Positions 8,172 to 24,716 of a DNA stretch of 64,000 nt are shown here, piece by piece. The notes under the pieces are model-generated. The model searched no databases, was not told the origin of the DNA, and was given only the letters and a program-made list of their open reading frames with translations. The translations under genes were made by a program, and so were the position numbers. Positions within the stretch are counted from its first letter, which is position 1. Every line of letters begins with the position of its first letter. The stretch is from positions 1 to 64,000 of the forward strand of contig NZ_BBJS01000017.1 in assembly GCF_000739895.2 (NCBI RefSeq), given 5' to 3'. This DNA is from Sphingomonas paucimobilis NBRC 13935. GTDB lineage: Bacteria; Pseudomonadota; Alphaproteobacteria; Sphingomonadales; Sphingomonadaceae.

Positions 8172-10652
8172 TCAGATCGCGACCACGCCGCCGTCATTCT
8201 TGGTGATGACGATCGTCGCCGAGCGCGGACGCACCGTCGCCGCCGCGCTGCCGCCCTGGCTGTCGGGCCAGTTGCTGGTCGGCGCCGACGGGGTGGCCGC
8301 CCCCTCACCCGGATGCTGGATGTTGACGAAGACCGAGGTACCGTCCGGCGTCGAATGGATACCAGTGATCTCGCACTGCTTGGGCCCTACCAGGAAGCGC
8401 TTCAGCGTGACGCCCGGCGCCTTGCCGATCCGCGTGGTGACGGTGGCCGAGGCCCCGCCCGCGCTGCTCGTCACCGAACGCGTGCCGCCATCGCCGACCC
8501 GGCCGGGGATCGCGGCCAGCATCATGCAGTTGGTGACGTCGGTGAACGCGCCGTCATCGGTCTGAATCCACATCACCGGCGTCGCCTGGCCTGCGACATT
8601 GCTCGGCAGGCTGAACCACAGGCCGTCGGGCGAGGAGAAATCGTTGGTCGCGTCCAGCCCCGACAGGTTGATGTTGGTCGGATCGACGTCCGCGCCCGCC
8701 CCGAAGGCGTAGACGTCCCAAGTGAAGCTGGTCGCCTCGGTCGTGTCGCCGGTCTCACGGAGGCGGATGATATGACCGTTGCGGTTGCCGACTGAGGTCG
8801 AGGGCGGATCGACATAGGCACGCGGATTGGCGGCATCGACACCGGTCTGGCTGCCCGACGCGACCGGCTTGCGCGAGCTGTTGTTGGTCAGCGTGCAATA
8901 CATCTCGCCCGTCGCCGGATTGACCGCGGTCCATTCGGGACGGTCCATCTTGGTCGCGCCCAGCACATCGCCCGCCAGACGGGTATTGATGAGGACATCG
9001 GCCTGGTCGGCGAACGGATAAACGCTGTTCGACGCGGTCAGCCCGTTCTGCCCGAACACCAGCGGCATCCACATGCCGGTGCCGTCCGCATTGAACTTGG
9101 CGACATAGAGCGTGCCGTTGTCCAGATATTTGTCGCCCACCGCCAGACGGTCGGAGGCGCTGGCGTCCGAGGCATTCCACGGCGTCGCCGACACGAACTT
9201 GTAGATATATTCGTTCTGCGCGTCGTCGCCCATGTAGAAGGCGGGGCGGACACCGGCGATCATCCGGCCGCTCTGGCAACCTTCATGGTTCATGCGGCCA
9301 AGCGCCGTGCGCTTGCGCGGGGTCGAACTGGGGTTGAACGGATCGATCTCGACCACCCAGCCGAACTGGAACGGCTCGTTGCGGAAATCCGCCGTGCCGT
9401 CTGCGGCCAGCGCGGCATTGGCGGTCGCGTTCCAGCGGCGATAGATGGTGCTCGACGAGTCCGATGGCGTGACGGTGGTCCAGCCATAATTGCCCGAACG
9501 CCCCTCACCGATGCCATAGCGCGACAGCGAGACATTCTGCTTCGGCGTGGTGGCGGTACGCACGGCCACGTCACCACTGCTGCGCCGGAAATAGCCCGCC
9601 CAATTCTCTTCGTTGGTCAGATAGGTGTTCCACGCCATCGTGCCGTTGGCGCAGTTGTTGATCGTTCCGCGCCCCATGCTGCCATCGGTCGAATAGGCGG
9701 TCTTGAGCCAGGCGCTGCCCTTCACCGGGCCGCTGAACGCCATCGGCGTGTTGGGCGTGATGCGGCGGTTGAGTGCCGAGCCCTGGACATAGCTCCAGGT
9801 GCCGTTGCTGCGCGTCACCTCGATCACCGAGACGCCGTGGCACTCGATCTCCTTGATCGCCTCGCTCTCCGGGCGCGGCGACGGCGTCTGGCCGTTCACG
9901 TGCAGATATTGCTCGCTGATATTCTCGTGATTGAGGACCAGCAGGCCGCGCGTGCTGTTGTTCGGGTCCGGATTGGTGCCCGACGACGCCAGCCCGAAAT
10001 AGCTCATGCCGTCATGATGGTCGCCGGCGCGCTGCGCGAAATTGGTGTCGGTACCGTTATTGGCATAGGCCGCGACCCCCGAGGCGATCGGATCGCCCAG
10101 ACGGTAGAGCACGGTCACGCTATAGCCCGAAGGCACGGTGACGACGTCGGCCAGGCTGTGCGGCACGGCGGTGAAGTCGAGCGCGATCGGCGTGACGGTG
10201 ACCGTCACCGTGTTGTTGGTGACCAGACCGTCGCGGCTGGTGATCTCCAGCTTGAAGGCGAGCTGGGTCGCGGTCGCCACCGCCGGCGCGCGGAACGAGG
10301 CGACAAGGTTGTTGGCGCCCGTCAACGTGACCGACGGACCCGCCGTCTGGCTCCAGTTCACATTGGCGACCTGGCCGCTGCCGACGGTGCCGGTCAGGGT
10401 GACGGGGCGGCCCGCCGCGACGCTGGCCGTGCTGCCCGCCGCCGTGGCGGTGACGGCCTGCGGATTCTCGTCATCGCAACCGGCGAGTAGCGCGCCGCCG
10501 AACAGCGCGGTCGTCATCGCCGACACGCCGTGGCGCAGCGTCTGGCGGCGCGACAGGCGGGTGGCGATCAGATCACCCATATGCGTGTTGGCGGAGCGGT
10601 TGGTATCGATGTCGCCATCGTCATAGGCGACCAGGTTGTTGATATCCGACAT
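8172..10652 (-). CDS. phoX: PhoX-type alkaline phosphatase (DUF839) with inserted Ig/PKD-like domain
   Basis: Secreted calcium/iron-dependent phosphatase that releases phosphate from organic esters; 826 residues. It has a Tat motif SRRQTL at residues 34-39 and a lipobox LLAGC (Cys59), so it may be a Tat-exported lipoprotein. A threonine/valine-rich domain follows at about 68-160 (VTLTGTVGSG, WSQTAGPSVTLTG, FKLEITSRDGLVTNNTVTVTV), resembling a PKD/REJ-type Ig fold. The PhoX/DUF839 catalytic region takes up the rest (GLLVLNHENISEQYLH, GRMNHEGCQSGRMIAGV, KMDRPEWTAVNPATGEMYCT, SPDGLWFSLPSN). GGGGGA precedes the start. Three ATGAC repeats 98 bases upstream suggest PhoB control. Confidence 0.92.
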   Translation of the reverse strand: MSDINNLVAYDDGDIDTNRSANTHMGDLIATRLSRRQTLRHGVSAMTTALFGGALLAGCDDENPQAVTATAAGSTASVAAGRPVTLTGTVGSGQVANVNWSQTAGPSVTLTGANNLVASFRAPAVATATQLAFKLEITSRDGLVTNNTVTVTVTPIALDFTAVPHSLADVVTVPSGYSVTVLYRLGDPIASGVAAYANNGTDTNFAQRAGDHHDGMSYFGLASSGTNPDPNNSTRGLLVLNHENISEQYLHVNGQTPSPRPESEAIKEIECHGVSVIEVTRSNGTWSYVQGSALNRRITPNTPMAFSGPVKGSAWLKTAYSTDGSMGRGTINNCANGTMAWNTYLTNEENWAGYFRRSSGDVAVRTATTPKQNVSLSRYGIGEGRSGNYGWTTVTPSDSSSTIYRRWNATANAALAADGTADFRNEPFQFGWVVEIDPFNPSSTPRKRTALGRMNHEGCQSGRMIAGVRPAFYMGDDAQNEYIYKFVSATPWNASDASASDRLAVGDKYLDNGTLYVAKFNADGTGMWMPLVFGQNGLTASNSVYPFADQADVLINTRLAGDVLGATKMDRPEWTAVNPATGEMYCTLTNNSSRKPVASGSQTGVDAANPRAYVDPPSTSVGNRNGHIIRLRETGDTTEATSFTWDVYAFGAGADVDPTNINLSGLDATNDFSSPDGLWFSLPSNVAGQATPVMWIQTDDGAFTDVTNCMMLAAIPGRVGDGGTRSVTSSAGGASATVTTRIGKAPGVTLKRFLVGPKQCEITGIHSTPDGTSVFVNIQHPGEGAATPSAPTSNWPDSQGGSAAATVRPRSATIVITKNDGGVVAI

Positions 10653-10749
10653 GGAAAATCCCCCGGCGCCGCGCGGAGAAGCTGCGCGGTCAGTACCCGC
10701 CCTTTGCCGTCCGACCAAGTCACACAGGCTTCATTTCGGCGTCATGTCG

Positions 10750-10776
10750 ATGACGCGAAGATGACTCTGTCATGAC
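10750..10776 (-). promoter_or_regulatory. Pho box upstream of phoX
   Basis: ATGAC occurs at 10750, 10761 and 10772, exactly 11 bases apart; on the phoX strand this reads as three GTCAT repeats. Pho boxes bound by PhoB are direct repeats of this sort with an 11-base period. The array ends 98 bases before the phoX ATG. The repeats are seen; regulation by PhoB is inferred. Confidence 0.75.
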
Positions 10777-10800
10777 ATCCAGGTCATTCGCCCGCCGCGC

Positions 10801-10829
10801 TTGACTCCTTTTGCCATTGCGCCTAAGCG
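10801..10829 (+). promoter_or_regulatory. Possible sigma-70 promoter for rplJL
   Basis: TTGACT, 17 bases, then TAAGCG. The -35 element is good and the -10 is poor. The position would give an rplJ leader of about 255 bases. Confidence 0.35.
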
Positions 10830-10835
10830 CACCCC

Positions 10836-11093
10836 CGCATCCGGATGGGCTTGCCCGTTCGGATTCCGTCCAAGACAGCAGGTGCCGGGGAATTTGCCCC
10901 GACTTAATCTCCTGCCGAGACGGGGAAAAGGATTTTGCCGGTCGTGCCACTTGCTGGTCCCGCCCGGTCTGCCCCGCGTTTCCTACGCGTCGGTTGCCCA
11001 TTCCCCATCGCTGGACACCCCGAGGGGTGGTCACACCCCCCGGTCAAGCAACCGGGATGACCGTTCGCGGTCGTTCCAACCATGGAGAATGGC
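10836..11093 (+). promoter_or_regulatory. rplJ leader, probable L10/L12 autoregulatory region
   Basis: The untranslated stretch before rplJ is rich in short stems, for example CACCCCGAGGGGTGGT, CCGGTCAAGCAACCGG and GACCGTTCGCGGTC near 11016-11073. In many bacteria the rplJ leader binds the L10-L12 complex for feedback control. I infer this role from position and structure; I did not fold it or match it to the Rfam L10 leader. Confidence 0.4.
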
Positions 11094-11615
11094 ATGGATC
11101 GCGATCAAAAGACCCAGGCCGTCGCCGAACTGAACCGCAACTTCAACGAGGTTGGCGTGGTGGTCATCACCCGCAACCACGGCATGACCGTCGCCCAGTC
11201 GACGGCCCTGCGCACGAAGATGCGGGAAGCCGGCGCGACCTACAAGGTCTCGAAGAACCGGCTTGCCAAGATCGCAGCCCAGGGCACCGACTATGCCGGT
11301 GTCGCTGACATGCTGACGGGTCCCGTCGGCATCGCCAGCTCGATCGATCCCGTGGCCGCCGCCAAGGTGGCCGTGGAATTCGCCAAGACGACCGACAAGT
11401 TCGAGATCGTCGGCGGATCGATGGGTGCGAATGTCCTTGATGTCGCAGGCGTGCAGGCGCTGGCGACTCTGCCCTCGCTGGACGAGCTCCGGGCGAAGCT
11501 GGTTGGTCTCATCGTGGCGCCTGCCACGAAGCTGGCCACCATCACCCAGGCTCCCGCGGCGCAGATCGCCCGCGTCCTCGCGGCTTATGCCGACAAGGAC
11601 AAGGAAGCCGCCTGA
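11094..11615 (+). CDS. rplJ: Large ribosomal subunit protein L10
   Basis: L10 (uL10), 173 residues, forms the base of the ribosomal stalk and binds L7/L12 dimers through its C-terminal helix. The family shows in the N-terminal [17 protein letters not shown], in [16 protein letters not shown], and in the C-terminal [20 protein letters not shown]. The start is the ATG at 11094 with GGAG 8 bases before it; an ATG at 11082 overlaps that SD. The gene is followed 70 bases later by rplL. Normally rplK-rplA precede and rpoB follows; here neither is present on this strand. Confidence 0.96.
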   Translation: MDRDQKTQAVAELNRNFNEVGVVVITRNHGMTVAQSTALRTKMREAGATYKVSKNRLAKIAAQGTDYAGVADMLTGPVGIASSIDPVAAAKVAVEFAKTTDKFEIVGGSMGANVLDVAGVQALATLPSLDELRAKLVGLIVAPATKLATITQAPAAQIARVLAAYADKDKEAA

Positions 11616-11685
11616 TCTTCGGGCGAATACGATTTGAACTGACACACTCGGGCCCATCTACCCGGCCCGTATTGGAGATAAGAAC

Positions 11686-12060
11686 ATGGCAGACCTGAAC
11701 GCGCTGGTTGACCAGCTGAGCGAGCTGACCGTCCTCGAGGCCGCTGAGCTCTCGAAGATGCTCGAAGAGAAGTGGGGCGTCTCGGCCGCTGCGGCCGTTG
11801 CCGCTGCTCCTGCTGCTGGCGGCGCTGCCGCTCCGGCCGCTGAAGAGAAGACCGAATTCGACGTGATCCTCACCGGCGACGGTGGCAAGAAGATCAACGT
11901 CATCAAGGAAGTCCGCGCGATCACCGGCCTGGGCCTGACCGAAGCCAAGGCGCTGGTCGAAGGCGCTCCGAAGCCCGTCAAGGAAGGCATTGCCAAGGAC
12001 GAGGCCGAGAAGATCAAGAAGCAGCTCGAAGAAGCCGGCGCGACCGTCGAGCTCAAGTAA
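11686..12060 (+). CDS. rplL: Large ribosomal subunit protein L7/L12
   Basis: L7/L12 (bL12), 124 residues, recruits translation GTPases to the ribosome. It has the N-terminal dimerisation helices ([20 protein letters not shown]), an alanine/proline hinge around residues 37-55, and the conserved globular C-terminal domain ([40 protein letters not shown]). SD GGAG lies 9 bases before the ATG. It is the last gene of the rplJL operon, ended by a strong terminator at 12115. Codon use is strongly biased, as expected for a highly expressed gene. Confidence 0.97.
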   Translation: MADLNALVDQLSELTVLEAAELSKMLEEKWGVSAAAAVAAAPAAGGAAAPAAEEKTEFDVILTGDGGKKINVIKEVRAITGLGLTEAKALVEGAPKPVKEGIAKDEAEKIKKQLEEAGATVELK

Positions 12061-12114
12061 TCGGACTGCGGCAGGGCAACCTCCGCACCCGTTCGCTTGG
12101 CGAGCTAAAGAAAG

Positions 12115-12147
12115 GGCGGCCCCTTCGCGGGGGTCGCCTTTTTCTTT
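12115..12147 (+). terminator. Rho-independent terminator of rplJL
   Basis: A GGCG-G-CCCC stem pairs with GGGG-T-CGCC around a 6-base loop, followed by TTTTTCTTTT. Confidence 0.9.
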
Positions 12148-12225
12148 TGGGTTCGGCGCACGCTCCCTCTTGCGCCAATTCACGAAGTCGCATGGAATGC
12201 GCCGCGAGCAGCAAGGGGGAGTGCC

Positions 12226-12663
12226 GTGACGAGTCTTCTGATGGCAGGGCTGGCCATGACCGGCGCGGGCATGACACCGATGGCCCAAGCTCCCGAGGCG
12301 CCGCTGCGCATGCTGGTCGAGCGGTTCGAAACCGCACGCACCCGGTTCGACCCGGCCGCGCTCGATCGGACGCTGGCCCCCGACTATGAAGAGATTTCGC
12401 CGGTCGGCGACGTGGATACGCGCGACAAGGTGCTGGGCTATTATGCCCCGGAGGCCAAGCGCCCCGCCCCGCCGATGACCAATAGCGACATCGTCGTCCA
12501 TGCGCGGGGGCCGATCGGGATCGTGACCGCACGGCGGACGATCAGCCCGCCCAACGGCACAAGCCGCTCGCTGCGCGTGCGCTATGTCGCACGTCAGGCG
12601 CATGGCGGCTGGCAACTGGTCTCGGCACAATATACGCCGATGCCCCCCGCCAAGGCGCCGTGA
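12226..12663 (+). CDS. Exported NTF2-like/SnoaL-like (DUF4440) protein
   Basis: A 145-residue protein beginning at GTG with a strong AAGGGGGAG SD. The first 20 or so residues look like a signal peptide (LLMAGLAMTGAGMTPMAQA). The rest fits the NTF2-like fold of the DUF4440/SnoaL group: an N-terminal helix (LRMLVERFETARTRFDPAAL), then LAPDYEEISPVGDVDTRDKVLGYY, then strands ending GGWQLVSAQYTPM. Such proteins may bind or isomerise small molecules, but the fold does not predict the substrate. The stop codon touches the end of the convergent remnant at 12664. Confidence 0.75.
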   Translation: MTSLLMAGLAMTGAGMTPMAQAPEAPLRMLVERFETARTRFDPAALDRTLAPDYEEISPVGDVDTRDKVLGYYAPEAKRPAPPMTNSDIVVHARGPIGIVTARRTISPPNGTSRSLRVRYVARQAHGGWQLVSAQYTPMPPAKAP

Positions 12664-13149
12664 TCAAGGCTTTCTCCCGCCCTGGCCCGCCCGCTCCCCA
12701 ACCCGGTGCCAGGGCCGCGCCTCTCGCATGTCGAGCCGGCAGACATGCCGCAGGCCATGCCGCCGGATATAGGCCAATGCCCGTGCATCATAACCCGCCG
12801 CCAGCGGATCGCCGAACTGCCAGTCGGGCGGATTGAAAGTCGAAAAGCCGTTGATCGTCGGCCGTCGCCACAACTCCGCCAGGAACATGGCATCGACATT
12901 GTGCGGATAGAGCGCGTTCAGCTCGGCATTGATGTACACCGGCTCGTTCACGCGGGACGCGACGATATGGAAGACCTTGCAACTTTCGGGAGGTGCGGGG
13001 ATCGCCGACAGGGCACCGCGATGGACGCTTCGGCTAAGCTGGGCAGGGGTTCGCCGGTCTTACCCCTCCGGTTCGTATACCGGGATTCGGACTCGTAGAA
13101 CGACAGGGTCATCGCCTTGGACGACCACATGGTCGCCGCCCGATACGAA
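12664..13149 (-). pseudogene. Remnant of the C-terminal part of a larger (probably membrane) protein
   Basis: The minus strand reads as convincing protein over residues such as ESCKVFHIVASR, YINAELNALYPHNVDAMFLA and PTINGFSTFNPPDW. The conserved-looking sequence continues upstream of the only plausible start (a GTG at 12951). The frame is broken by TAA at 13060-13062, beyond which it again reads sensibly (GGDHVVVQGDDPVVLRVRIP) before running into a hairpin at 13149. No SD precedes the GTG. I take it as the decayed 3' end of a long gene whose 5' part is gone. I recognise the style of a sphingomonad membrane protein C-terminus but cannot name the family. A short functional gene (95 codons from 12951) is the alternative. 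Confidence 0.5.
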
Positions 13150-13173
13150 ACAGGCGCCCCGCAGGCGCCTGTT
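13149..13173 (-). terminator. Hairpin terminator after the small gene at 13200
   Basis: A perfect 10-bp stem AACAGGCGCC/GGCGCCTGTT with a 5-base loop, 26 bases past the stop of the 59-residue gene. On the minus strand it ends in TGTTTCG, a weak T tract. It could serve either strand. Confidence 0.6.
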
Positions 13174-13199
13174 GTTAAACCGATGATTTCGTCCGTCGC

Positions 13200-13379
13200 T
13201 TACTCCGCCGCCTCGACCACCACGCCGTCGGCGGGCTGGCTGTACACGCGATCGAGATAGTGGTTGGCGATGATATAATGCGCTCGAACCGCTGCGGGGT
13301 GGGTCGCCTTCTGCGCCAGTTCCAGTTCCGTTTCAGCACGTTGGTAGAAATACTCTTCGTCAATCTCAGGCGACGTCAT
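13200..13379 (-). CDS. Small conserved-looking hypothetical protein
   Basis: A 59-residue protein, MTSPEIDEEYFYQRAETELE at the N-terminus followed by a helical stretch (AQKATHPAAVRAHYIIANHY) and a short acidic tail ending VVVEAAE. It has no membrane segment or signal. The ATG at 13379 has GGAGAC 8 bases upstream; the longer reading to 13511 adds low-complexity sequence without an SD. It sits between the rpoBC terminator and its own hairpin, so it is a separate transcript. I do not recognise a family with a known function; the helix composition suggests a small cytoplasmic helical protein. Confidence 0.65.
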   Translation of the reverse strand: MTSPEIDEEYFYQRAETELELAQKATHPAAVRAHYIIANHYLDRVYSQPADGVVVEAAE

Positions 13380-13588
13380 TTCAGGTCTCCAGGGCCCCCT
13401 CACCGCGCCAATAACCCGCGCGGTTCGGGGATCTTCTCCAACATTTGTATATGGTTGGGAGGGGGTTTCGGTTCCCGTTACAAAGTCTTGCGCACCCTCC
13501 ATTCGGCGCAAATCGGGGTTTTTCGTCGCGTCGGCCTCTCTGCCAATCCCGTTCGTGCGTCAACGACAAAATGTACCGGCTTGGTTGC

Positions 13589-13622
13589 AAAAAAGCCGCC
13601 GCCCGGTTGCCCGGACGGCGGC
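13589..13622 (-). terminator. Rho-independent terminator of rpoBC
   Basis: A 12-bp GC stem (GCCGCCGTCCGG on the minus strand with its near-perfect complement) and a 4-base loop, followed by six T. It lies 26 bases past the rpoC stop codon. Confidence 0.9.
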
Positions 13623-13648
13623 CTTTCGATTCCAATCCGTTAGCCGGA

Positions 13649-17935
<4,287 letters not shown>

Positions 17936-18022
17936 TTTGCTTTCCTCACAGGGAGGGAAAATTCATCGGGCGAGGTAGGCAAGGCGCCGGTGAGGCATGT
18001 CGCCCCACCGGCTTCACCTGTC

Positions 18023-22201
<4,179 letters not shown>

Positions 22202-22556
22202 GGATCTGTCTGCCTCGTCAGCCGTATATTCGCTGCCCGGAAACCTCCGGACGGGACGCGACGCAAAGACGCCGAAAGGCCGCTCGCAAAGACTTGCGGC
22301 GGCATCCGGCGTCCGATGAACCAGCAATCCCCTATTCGACCGACACGCTGCGCGACGACGCGTCATTTCCCGGAGACTGTGGTGAAGGCCCGCGATATAG
22401 GCTTTGCATCCCCCGCTGTCAAACACACAGGCGTCATGAATGGACGATATGGTTGAGGGGGGTTGCATCCGCCGTTCCTACCGGGCACGGCTAGGCGGTC
22501 GGGTCGGTGACCCGAACGGCCGATGAAGACTGTTGTTACCACGAGGATTGCATTTC
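22202..22556. other. Divergent region between rpoB and the proline-rich protein gene
   Basis: These 355 bases hold the rpoB promoter and a leader of about 185 bases with several short GC stems. On the plus side only a probable SD (GAGGA, about 10 bases before 22557) is visible. No gene is supported. Confidence 0.6.
22394..22422 (-). promoter_or_regulatory. Near-consensus sigma-70 promoter of rpoBC
   Basis: On the minus strand TTGACA (22422-22417), exactly 17 bases, then TATATC (22399-22394). This is the best promoter in the window and would start transcription near 22387, giving an rpoB leader of about 185 bases. It shows that rpoBC do not depend on read-through from rplJL. Confidence 0.85.
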
Positions 22557-23798
22557 ATGACATCGTCCGGGCCGCGCATCGCCGCGCGCCTTCTTGTCCT
22601 GACGCTGGCCCCGGTACTCGCACCGACACTGGCCGGCCCCGTCCTCGCCAAGGCCGCTCCGCAGGACAATGATGCCAATAGCCGCCCCTCGACCTCGGGG
22701 CTGGAGGGGTTCAGCCTGACCCCGCGCGTCACCACGCCGCAGCAATCGGCGCCCCCGGTGCCGACCCCGCCGACCCCGCGCCTGGTCCTGCCGGGACAGG
22801 CCACGCCCGAGCCGACGCCGACTCCCAAGGCCACGCCGACCCCGCGCCCGGCGCCGCGCGCCGCACCCACTCCGGCACCCAGCCCGACCCCGGCGGCCCT
22901 GCCCGTGCCGGAGCCGAGCCCGACGCCCGAACCCCCCGCGACCCGGCTGCCCGACCCCGAATCGACGCCGGTCAACCGCGGCGATCCGGCGATGGACGGG
23001 ATGACCATTTCCAACGACCAGAGCGCGACGCCCGCCATCGCCGCGCCGGGCACCACCGCCCCTGAACAGGGCGAGACGGATCGTCCCACCCTGCCCTTCT
23101 GGCCACTGCTCGCCGGCACTGGCATCGCCGCGCTGATCATCGGTATCTGGCTGGGGCGTCGCAGCGGCAACCGCCCGCGCGCGCTGCCCGCGCCGCCCCC
23201 GCGCGCCGCCGAACCTGCGGCTCCGGACCTCGCCGCCGCACCTGCTCCCCGGCCGGCGGCCGTCCCTGTTGCGACTCCGCGACCTGCCGCGCCGCCGCCC
23301 CCGGCACTGCCGCCCGAGCCCAGCTTCCTGAACATCGAGGCGCGCCCGCTGCGCGTCGGGCTCAACATGCTCTCCGCCACGATCGAGGCGGAGATCACCG
23401 TGCGCAACACCGGCGCCACCCCGATCGGGCGCGTCGCGGTCGACCTGCGGCTGCTCAGCGCCCATGCGGAGCTGGACGGCCAGTTGATCGAGCTCGCCCA
23501 CCAGCCGCAGGGCCGCCCGATCGTCCCGCCCTTTGCGCTCGCGCCCGGTGAAAGCCGCACCGTGCGCGGCGTCAGCGCGCTGCCGCGCGAGGCGATCCAT
23601 GTCATCGATGCCGCCGGCCGGCCGATGTTCGTACCCATCCTGGCGGCGGCGGCGCATACCGACTGGGGTGTCGCCCGCTGCACCTATGCGGTCGGTTTGG
23701 AGCGGAGCGATTCGGTTAAGCTGTCACCGATCTGGCTCGATCAGCCGGGGAAGATGTACGATCAGGTCGCGGCGCGTCCGCATGTGATGCGGGGATGA
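22557..23798 (+). CDS. Proline-rich single-span membrane protein of unknown function
   Basis: A 413-residue protein in four parts: a signal peptide or N-terminal anchor (ARLLVLTLAPVLAPTLAGPV), and a proline/threonine-rich spacer at about residues 70-160 with repeats of the type PTPxPTP. A membrane helix (LPFWPLLAGTGIAALIIGIW, about 180-200) follows, with GRRSG on its cytoplasmic side. A second proline/alanine linker leads to a soluble C-terminal domain of about 150 residues (FLNIEARPLRVGLNMLSATI, VRNTGATPIGRVAVDLRLLS, SVKLSPIWLDQPGKMYDQ). That domain has the look of an immunoglobulin-like beta sandwich. I know no named family. The ATG with GAGGA upstream is preferred over one 24 bases earlier. 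Confidence 0.75.
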   Translation: MTSSGPRIAARLLVLTLAPVLAPTLAGPVLAKAAPQDNDANSRPSTSGLEGFSLTPRVTTPQQSAPPVPTPPTPRLVLPGQATPEPTPTPKATPTPRPAPRAAPTPAPSPTPAALPVPEPSPTPEPPATRLPDPESTPVNRGDPAMDGMTISNDQSATPAIAAPGTTAPEQGETDRPTLPFWPLLAGTGIAALIIGIWLGRRSGNRPRALPAPPPRAAEPAAPDLAAAPAPRPAAVPVATPRPAAPPPPALPPEPSFLNIEARPLRVGLNMLSATIEAEITVRNTGATPIGRVAVDLRLLSAHAELDGQLIELAHQPQGRPIVPPFALAPGESRTVRGVSALPREAIHVIDAAGRPMFVPILAAAAHTDWGVARCTYAVGLERSDSVKLSPIWLDQPGKMYDQVAARPHVMRG

Positions 23799-23811
23799 TT
23801 CGGGCCGAGCG

Positions 23812-23896
23812 TGGCCTTCGACTGCGCTCAGGCTGAACGGAGGTTGGGGCTGTTCCTATGCAAGCAGCCGTTCAGGCTGAGCGAAGTCGAAGCCCA
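23812..23896. repeat. Inverted pair of dispersed repeat family A
   Basis: Copies at 23812-23840 (minus) and 23868-23896 (plus), 27 bases apart, between the convergent proline-rich protein and metallophosphoesterase genes. The second copy has CAGGCTGAGC in place of CAGCCTGAGC. Confidence 0.85.
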
Positions 23897-23914
23897 AGCC
23901 CCGACCGCCGGCGA

Positions 23915-24688
23915 TCACCCCGCCCGCATATCCTCGGTAATCACATGCGGCGCGGTTTCGCCGAAGCGGCGGACCAGCGTCTCGAACCCTTGCCCCTCGA
24001 TCCGGATTTCGTTGAAGGCGGGCGGGGTCTTGCGCGTCCGCTTGGATAGCGTCCCCGCGCCGATCATCCGGATGATCCAGCCGTTGCGGTCGATAGGCAC
24101 GTCGAACGGGTCATGGACATGGCCGCTAAGCACCGCATGCGCGCCCGCCGCCGCCAATTGGCTCAGGGCCTCGTCGCCATTGCGCGTCTTCGCCGTGCCC
24201 TTGGTTCCACCCTCGATCAACGGATGGTGCGCGGCGACCAGGATCAAGTGATCCTTGGGCGCCTGCGCGATCAACGCCAACGCGCGGCGGAGCGAGCCCG
24301 AACTGACCCGCCCCTTGGACCAGTTCCAGCGCCACTGGGCGCGCGCCGTGGTCTTCAGCGGCACCACTGTCACACCGGGCAGGTCGAGCGGCTTTTCGAT
24401 CATCCGCTCGACCGCCGCATAGCGTTGATAGGGCGCGAAGAAACGGCGGAACGGATCCCAATAATAGGGAATGTCGTGATTGCCGACCTCGACCGTCACC
24501 GGCACGCCCAGCGATTGCAGCCATTCGCCGCCCGCCTGAAACTCGCGCTTGGTCGCGCGCATGGTCAAGTCGCCGGTCATGATGACGGCATCGGGCTTTT
24601 CCGCCGCGACCCGCTCGGCGAACCAGGCGAGGGCGGCGGGATCTTCGGCACCGAAATGCACGTCGCTGACATGAAAGAGGCGGATCAT
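23915..24688 (-). CDS. Calcineurin-like metallophosphoesterase
   Basis: A 257-residue cytoplasmic phosphoesterase. The metal-binding motifs are in order: LFHVSDVHFG (DxH, residues 9-11), VIMTGDLTM (GD), VEVGNHDIPYY (GNHD), VAAHHPLIEGG (H) and LSGHVHDPF (GHxH). The closest well-known relatives are Icc/CpdA cAMP phosphodiesterases and YfcE-like enzymes, but substrate specificity does not follow from motifs. It lies 28 bases downstream of the catalase-like gene on the same strand and is probably cotranscribed with it. Confidence 0.88.
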   Translation of the reverse strand: MIRLFHVSDVHFGAEDPAALAWFAERVAAEKPDAVIMTGDLTMRATKREFQAGGEWLQSLGVPVTVEVGNHDIPYYWDPFRRFFAPYQRYAAVERMIEKPLDLPGVTVVPLKTTARAQWRWNWSKGRVSSGSLRRALALIAQAPKDHLILVAAHHPLIEGGTKGTAKTRNGDEALSQLAAAGAHAVLSGHVHDPFDVPIDRNGWIIRMIGAGTLSKRTRKTPPAFNEIRIEGQGFETLVRRFGETAPHVITEDMRAG

Positions 24689-24716
24689 GCCGCCTGTCCT
24701 AGCCGGTGGTCACGCG

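Larger units (their letters stand above)
10653..11093. other. Divergent regulatory region between phoX and rplJ
   Basis: This 441-base stretch has no gene. The left third holds the phoX Pho box. The right two thirds hold a possible rplJ promoter and the long, hairpin-rich rplJ leader. The usual upstream partners of rplJ (rplK and rplA) are not here. Confidence 0.7.

Noticed and set aside
13380..13511. N-terminal extension of the 59-residue protein to 103 residues
   Set aside because: The added part lacks an SD and looks like translated intergenic sequence; the internal ATG at 13379 has a proper SD.
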